Positions 5,780-8,242 of a DNA stretch of 8,242 nt are shown here, in pieces. The position numbers were made by a program, and so were the translations under genes. The notes under the pieces are model-generated. The model saw only the letters and a program-made list of their open reading frames with translations, searched no databases and was not told the origin of the DNA. Origin of the DNA: Bacillota bacterium (GTDB lineage Bacteria; Bacillota; Limnochordia; Limnochordales; ZCTH02-B6); NCBI GenBank assembly GCA_017578085.1, contig PKQR01000103.1:1-8242 (forward strand). The letters run 5' to 3'. How positions within the stretch are numbered: the first letter of the stretch is position 1; the number at the start of each line of letters is the position of its first letter.

Positions 5780-7096
5780 TTACCGCAAGCCCATCTGGGC
5801 GTTGTAGCGCCGGATGGCCGCGGTCACCTGCGCCGCCGCCTCATCCAACGCCTCCTTGGGCGTCATGTAGCCCAGCAGCACGTACTCCATGGCTTCCTCG
5901 ATGGCCTTGCGGGCCTCGGGGAAGACGCCGATGACCGCGCCCTGGGTGGCATAGGTCTGACGGCTGGCCTCCAACTGGTCAATGGCGACCCGGAACTGCG
6001 GGTACCGCTCATGCAGCGCCTGCACTTCGGGCAGCTCCATGGCGCGCCGGTCGACCGGGAAGTAGCCGGTGTTAATGTGCCAGTAGGCGGTGGACTCGGG
6101 CGACACCAGGTGCTTCAGGAAGTACCAAGCGGCCTCTTCCTCCTCCTCGGAGAAGCCGGCGGTCATCCAAATGGAGCCGCCGCCGATGACGACGCCGCCC
6201 CACTCCACATCGTCCGGAGCCGGCAGGAACGCCGCGCCCAGCTCAAACCGGTCGCCGATGTCCGCAAAGGTGCTGGCGAAACCGCCCGTGGAGCCGATGC
6301 GCATGGCGACCTGGCCGGAGACGAACGCCGCTCGCAGCGCGTCGCCGTCACGCCCGGTGTCGAGGTAGCTGCCGTCGTCCTTCATGTCCTTAAAGAGCTG
6401 CAGGATGGCCACGCCGCGCTCGTTGTTGAAGGTGGCGGCGGTGGCCGGCGCCAGGCGCCCGTTGCCGTTGTTGACGTACTCCGCGTCGGCCACGGCCAAC
6501 AGCTGCTCAAAGTACCAGCCGTAGATGTAGTTGCCGAAGCCGTACTTGCCGTTGCCGGTCATGCGGCGGGCGTACTCGCGGAACTCAGAATACGTGCGCG
6601 GCGGCCGCTCAGGATCCAGCCCGGCTTCCCGGAACATGTCCTTGTTGTAGTACAGAATGGCGTTGGACGAGTTGAACGGTATGGAATACAGCTGCCCGTC
6701 GATGGTGTAGTAACTGAGCAAATTGGGGACCAGGTGCTCCAGGATTTCCGGTTCACGGTCGATGAACTTCTGCAGCGGCACCGTGGCCTTGAGGTCGATC
6801 ATCCGCCGGGTGCCGATCTCGTAAACGTGCACCAGGTGCGGCGGATCGCCCGCCTGCAGCGCCAGGATGTACTTGTTGAGCAGGTCGTCGTAGCTGCCCT
6901 GGTATATGGCCTCCACCTCGACGATGTCCTGGGAGGCGTTGAACTCGTCGATAAAGGCGGTCAGGATGTCGCGGCCGATGGCCCCGCCCAGGGCGTGCCA
7001 AAACTCAATCTTCACCTTGGCCATGGCGGCGCCCGACAGCGCGAGCGTCAGCACGAGCACCAGCAAAGCCAATGGGATCAGGCGTCGCTTCTGCAT
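5780..7096 (-). CDS. ugpB: UgpB-like ABC transporter solute-binding protein (glycerol 3-phosphate)
   Basis: The 438-residue protein has an N-terminal signal peptide: a basic start (MQKRR), a hydrophobic core to about residue 22 and an AMA cleavage site after residue 26. No cysteine follows, so it is not a lipoprotein. The mature part is a family-1 extracellular binding protein with marks I associate with UgpB: EFWHALGG (31-38), FIDEFNAS (48-55), YQGSYDDLLNKY (65-76), VHVYEIGTRRMID (89-101), SIPFNSSNAILYYNKDMFREAGLDP (138-162) and GVVIGGGSIW (301-310). It should bind sn-glycerol 3-phosphate or glycerophosphodiesters outside the membrane and deliver them to UgpA/UgpE. Context supports this, since the permeases precede it and a phosphodiesterase and glycerol kinase follow. 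A different polyol or sugar ligand cannot be excluded by eye. The start ATG at 7094-7096 has a strong GGGAGGGG at 7102-7109, spacing 5, and hairpins lie on both sides of the gene, all consistent with high expression. Confidence 0.92.
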   Translation of the reverse strand: MQKRRLIPLALLVLVLTLALSGAAMAKVKIEFWHALGGAIGRDILTAFIDEFNASQDIVEVEAIYQGSYDDLLNKYILALQAGDPPHLVHVYEIGTRRMIDLKATVPLQKFIDREPEILEHLVPNLLSYYTIDGQLYSIPFNSSNAILYYNKDMFREAGLDPERPPRTYSEFREYARRMTGNGKYGFGNYIYGWYFEQLLAVADAEYVNNGNGRLAPATAATFNNERGVAILQLFKDMKDDGSYLDTGRDGDALRAAFVSGQVAMRIGSTGGFASTFADIGDRFELGAAFLPAPDDVEWGGVVIGGGSIWMTAGFSEEEEEAAWYFLKHLVSPESTAYWHINTGYFPVDRRAMELPEVQALHERYPQFRVAIDQLEASRQTYATQGAVIGVFPEARKAIEEAMEYVLLGYMTPKEALDEAAAQVTAAIRRYNAQMGLR

Positions 7097-7235
7097 GAAT
7101 ACCCCTCCCGCAATCGGTCTGAATGTCCTTTAATCCCCGTCTCACTGCGGAGACTGCTTGCTTCGCCGTCCGTGTCTTGGGCGCTCACCCCCTTCAAGGC
7201 ACAGGCCCGCCCATCCGACCAGTGCCCCGCAAACC

Positions 7236-7254
7236 GCCCCGCTCCAGACGGGGC
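7236..7254 (-). terminator. hairpin just after ugpE
   Basis: GCCCCG (7236-7241) and CGGGGC (7249-7254) form a 6-bp stem with a 7-base loop, starting 2 bases after the ugpE stop codon. No T-run follows. It may be a weak attenuator or an mRNA-processing element in the 160-base gap before ugpB. I saw no convincing promoter in the rest of that gap, which otherwise holds only the ugpB ribosome binding site. Confidence 0.35.
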
Positions 7255-7256
7255 CC

Positions 7257-8090
7257 TCAGCCTTTCAGGGCGCCGCCGACAATGCCGCGGATCAGCTGCT
7301 TCTGGAACAGAAGGAACACGACGATGGCCGGAACTGTCACAACCGTAACGCCGGCCATGATCGAGTGCCAGGCGTCGCCCTCGCTGTCGCGCAGCATCGC
7401 GATGCCGATCTGCACCGTGCGCATGGCCGTCCGGTTGGTGACGATGAGCGGCCAGAAGTACTGGTTCCACGTGGACAGGAACGTGTACACGCCCAAGGTC
7501 GCCAGCGCCGGCCGGCTCAGCGGCAGTAGGATGGTGAGCAAGTAGCGCAGCCGGCTCGCGCCGTCGATGGTCGCGGCTTCATAGAGCTCCTTGGGCACCT
7601 GCATGAAGAACTGCCGCAAGAGAAAGATGCCGAAGCCCGTGGCCATGAAGGGTACGCTCAAGCCCCAGAACGTGTCGACCCAACCGAGCCGGTGGATGGT
7701 CAGGTAGTTGGGGATGATGGTCACTTCGCCCGACACCATCATGGTGGCCAGCATCAGGCCAAAGATCAGATTTCGCCCGGGAAAGTTGATGTAGACGATG
7801 GCGTAGGCCGCAAGCGATGACGTAATCAGCACGCCCAGCGTCGTCATGGTGCTGTGCACGACGCTGTTCCACAGAAACCGCCCCAGCGGAACCAGCTGGA
7901 ACACGCGCGGGTAGTTGTCCCAAGTGACGGGATCAGGGACCCACTGGTACGGCTGGACAAACACCTGCGAAGGCGTCTTGAGGCTGGTGCTGAAGGCGAT
8001 GTAGAGCGGGAAGAGGATGATGGCGGCTGTCAGCGTCAGCCCCAAGTACACGCCGAGCTTCTGCCAAAACTTCCGCTTGGGAGCGCTCAT
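7257..8090 (-). CDS. ugpE: UgpE-like ABC transporter permease
   Basis: This 277-residue protein is the usual length for a MalG/UgpE-type inner permease of a carbohydrate-uptake-1 ABC importer. Approximate membrane segments are 13-34, 77-99, 107-127, 139-160, 196-217 and 243-264. The cytoplasmic EAA loop, which docks onto the ATPase, reads ELYEAATIDGASRLRYLLTILLP (168-190), with the conserved EAA-D-G core. The N-terminal FSTSLKTPSQVF and WVPDPVTWDNYPRVF stretches, and FLSTWNQYFWPLIV (204-217), are typical of this subfamily. The ATG overlaps the TGA of the upstream permease gene (ATGA), implying translational coupling. It pairs with UgpA to form the channel for the UgpB ligand. The substrate assignment rests on the neighbouring ugpB, ugpQ and glpK; taken alone, only 'sugar-type permease' would be justified. 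Confidence 0.93.
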   Translation of the reverse strand: MSAPKRKFWQKLGVYLGLTLTAAIILFPLYIAFSTSLKTPSQVFVQPYQWVPDPVTWDNYPRVFQLVPLGRFLWNSVVHSTMTTLGVLITSSLAAYAIVYINFPGRNLIFGLMLATMMVSGEVTIIPNYLTIHRLGWVDTFWGLSVPFMATGFGIFLLRQFFMQVPKELYEAATIDGASRLRYLLTILLPLSRPALATLGVYTFLSTWNQYFWPLIVTNRTAMRTVQIGIAMLRDSEGDAWHSIMAGVTVVTVPAIVVFLLFQKQLIRGIVGGALKG

Positions 8091-8242
8091 TGATAGTGCA
8101 CGCGCCTTTCACCGATACGGAATTGGATCAGCGTCAGGGCGATCAGGATGAGGAAGAGCGTCACCGCCTGCGCGCTGGCGAAACCGTAGCGGAAATTGAT
8201 GAAGGCATCGCGGTAGATGGAGTACACCAGGACGCTGGTGGA
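8087..8242 (-). CDS. ugpA: UgpA-like ABC transporter permease, C-terminal end (partial)
   Basis: Translating the minus strand from the window edge to the TGA at 8087-8089 gives 51 residues. They end in FINFRYGFASAQAV, a hydrophobic last membrane helix (TLFLILIALTLIQF) and the basic tail GERRVHYQ. YxxAFxxxxxGxASAxA followed by a final TM and a short Arg-rich tail is the standard C-terminus of MalF/UgpA-type permeases. The stop overlaps the ugpE start by 4 bases. The start, the remaining TMs and the EAA loop are beyond the window, as are the operon promoter and any ATPase gene. Confidence 0.88.
   Translation of the reverse strand, partial: STSVLVYSIYRDAFINFRYGFASAQAVTLFLILIALTLIQFRIGERRVHYQ

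Noticed and set aside
4922..7348. 808-codon open frame on the plus strand
   Set aside because: It runs antisense across the start of glpK, all of ugpQ and ugpB, and the end of ugpE, each clearly coding on the minus strand. Its translation is rich in His/Arg/Val/Gly with no domain, as expected for the opposite strand of GC-rich genes.
1..8242. CRISPR array, tRNA, rRNA, IS element or attachment site
   Set aside because: No regularly spaced repeats, cloverleaf-like segments, transposase motifs or long terminal inverted repeats were seen on either strand.

Overview
The window is GC-rich, gene-dense bacterial DNA. The organism is probably a high-GC member of the Bacillota, of the Symbiobacterium/Thermaerobacter/Limnochordia kind. 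This is inference from three points: strong GGAGG-type ribosome binding sites, a glycerol kinase with the Bacillota-type regulatory histidine, and an ABC solute-binding protein with a plain signal peptide instead of a lipobox. No rRNA, tRNA, CRISPR array, IS element or integrase is visible, and no gap between genes exceeds 300 bases.

Layout. (1) Bases 1-260 (+) hold the 3' end of an unrecognised gene. (2) Bases 287-1488 (-) hold a two-gene unit: a six-TM GAP/Sap-like membrane protein followed by a GNAT N-acetyltransferase. Upstream of it, at 1520-1608, are a candidate promoter and a cluster of palindromes, including two identical tandem 13-bp copies; this is the most distinctive non-coding signal here. 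(3) Bases 1650-2195 (+) encode only the C-terminal half (about TM7-12) of an MFS drug-efflux-type transporter, probably a remnant. (4) Bases 2202-3287 (-) encode a radical SAM/SPASM protein of the NirJ/AhbC/PqqE-like group. (5) Bases 3455-8242 (-) are a glycerol-3-phosphate/glycerol utilisation operon in the order ugpA (partial), ugpE, ugpB, ugpQ-like phosphodiesterase, glpK.

How the operon works, from knowledge of the families: UgpB captures sn-glycerol 3-phosphate or glycerophosphodiesters outside the membrane, and UgpA/UgpE form the channel. The cytoplasmic phosphodiesterase releases glycerol 3-phosphate from the diesters, and GlpK makes the same product from glycerol. The ATPase (UgpC or a shared MsmX-type subunit) and glycerol-3-phosphate dehydrogenase are not in the window. 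Two hairpins lie between cistrons, one on each side of ugpB, which suggests transcript processing or uneven expression within the operon.

I see no clear undescribed multi-gene system. The items most worth a second look are the tandem operator-like palindromes before the GAP gene, the radical SAM/SPASM enzyme with no visible substrate gene, and the half-length MFS gene.
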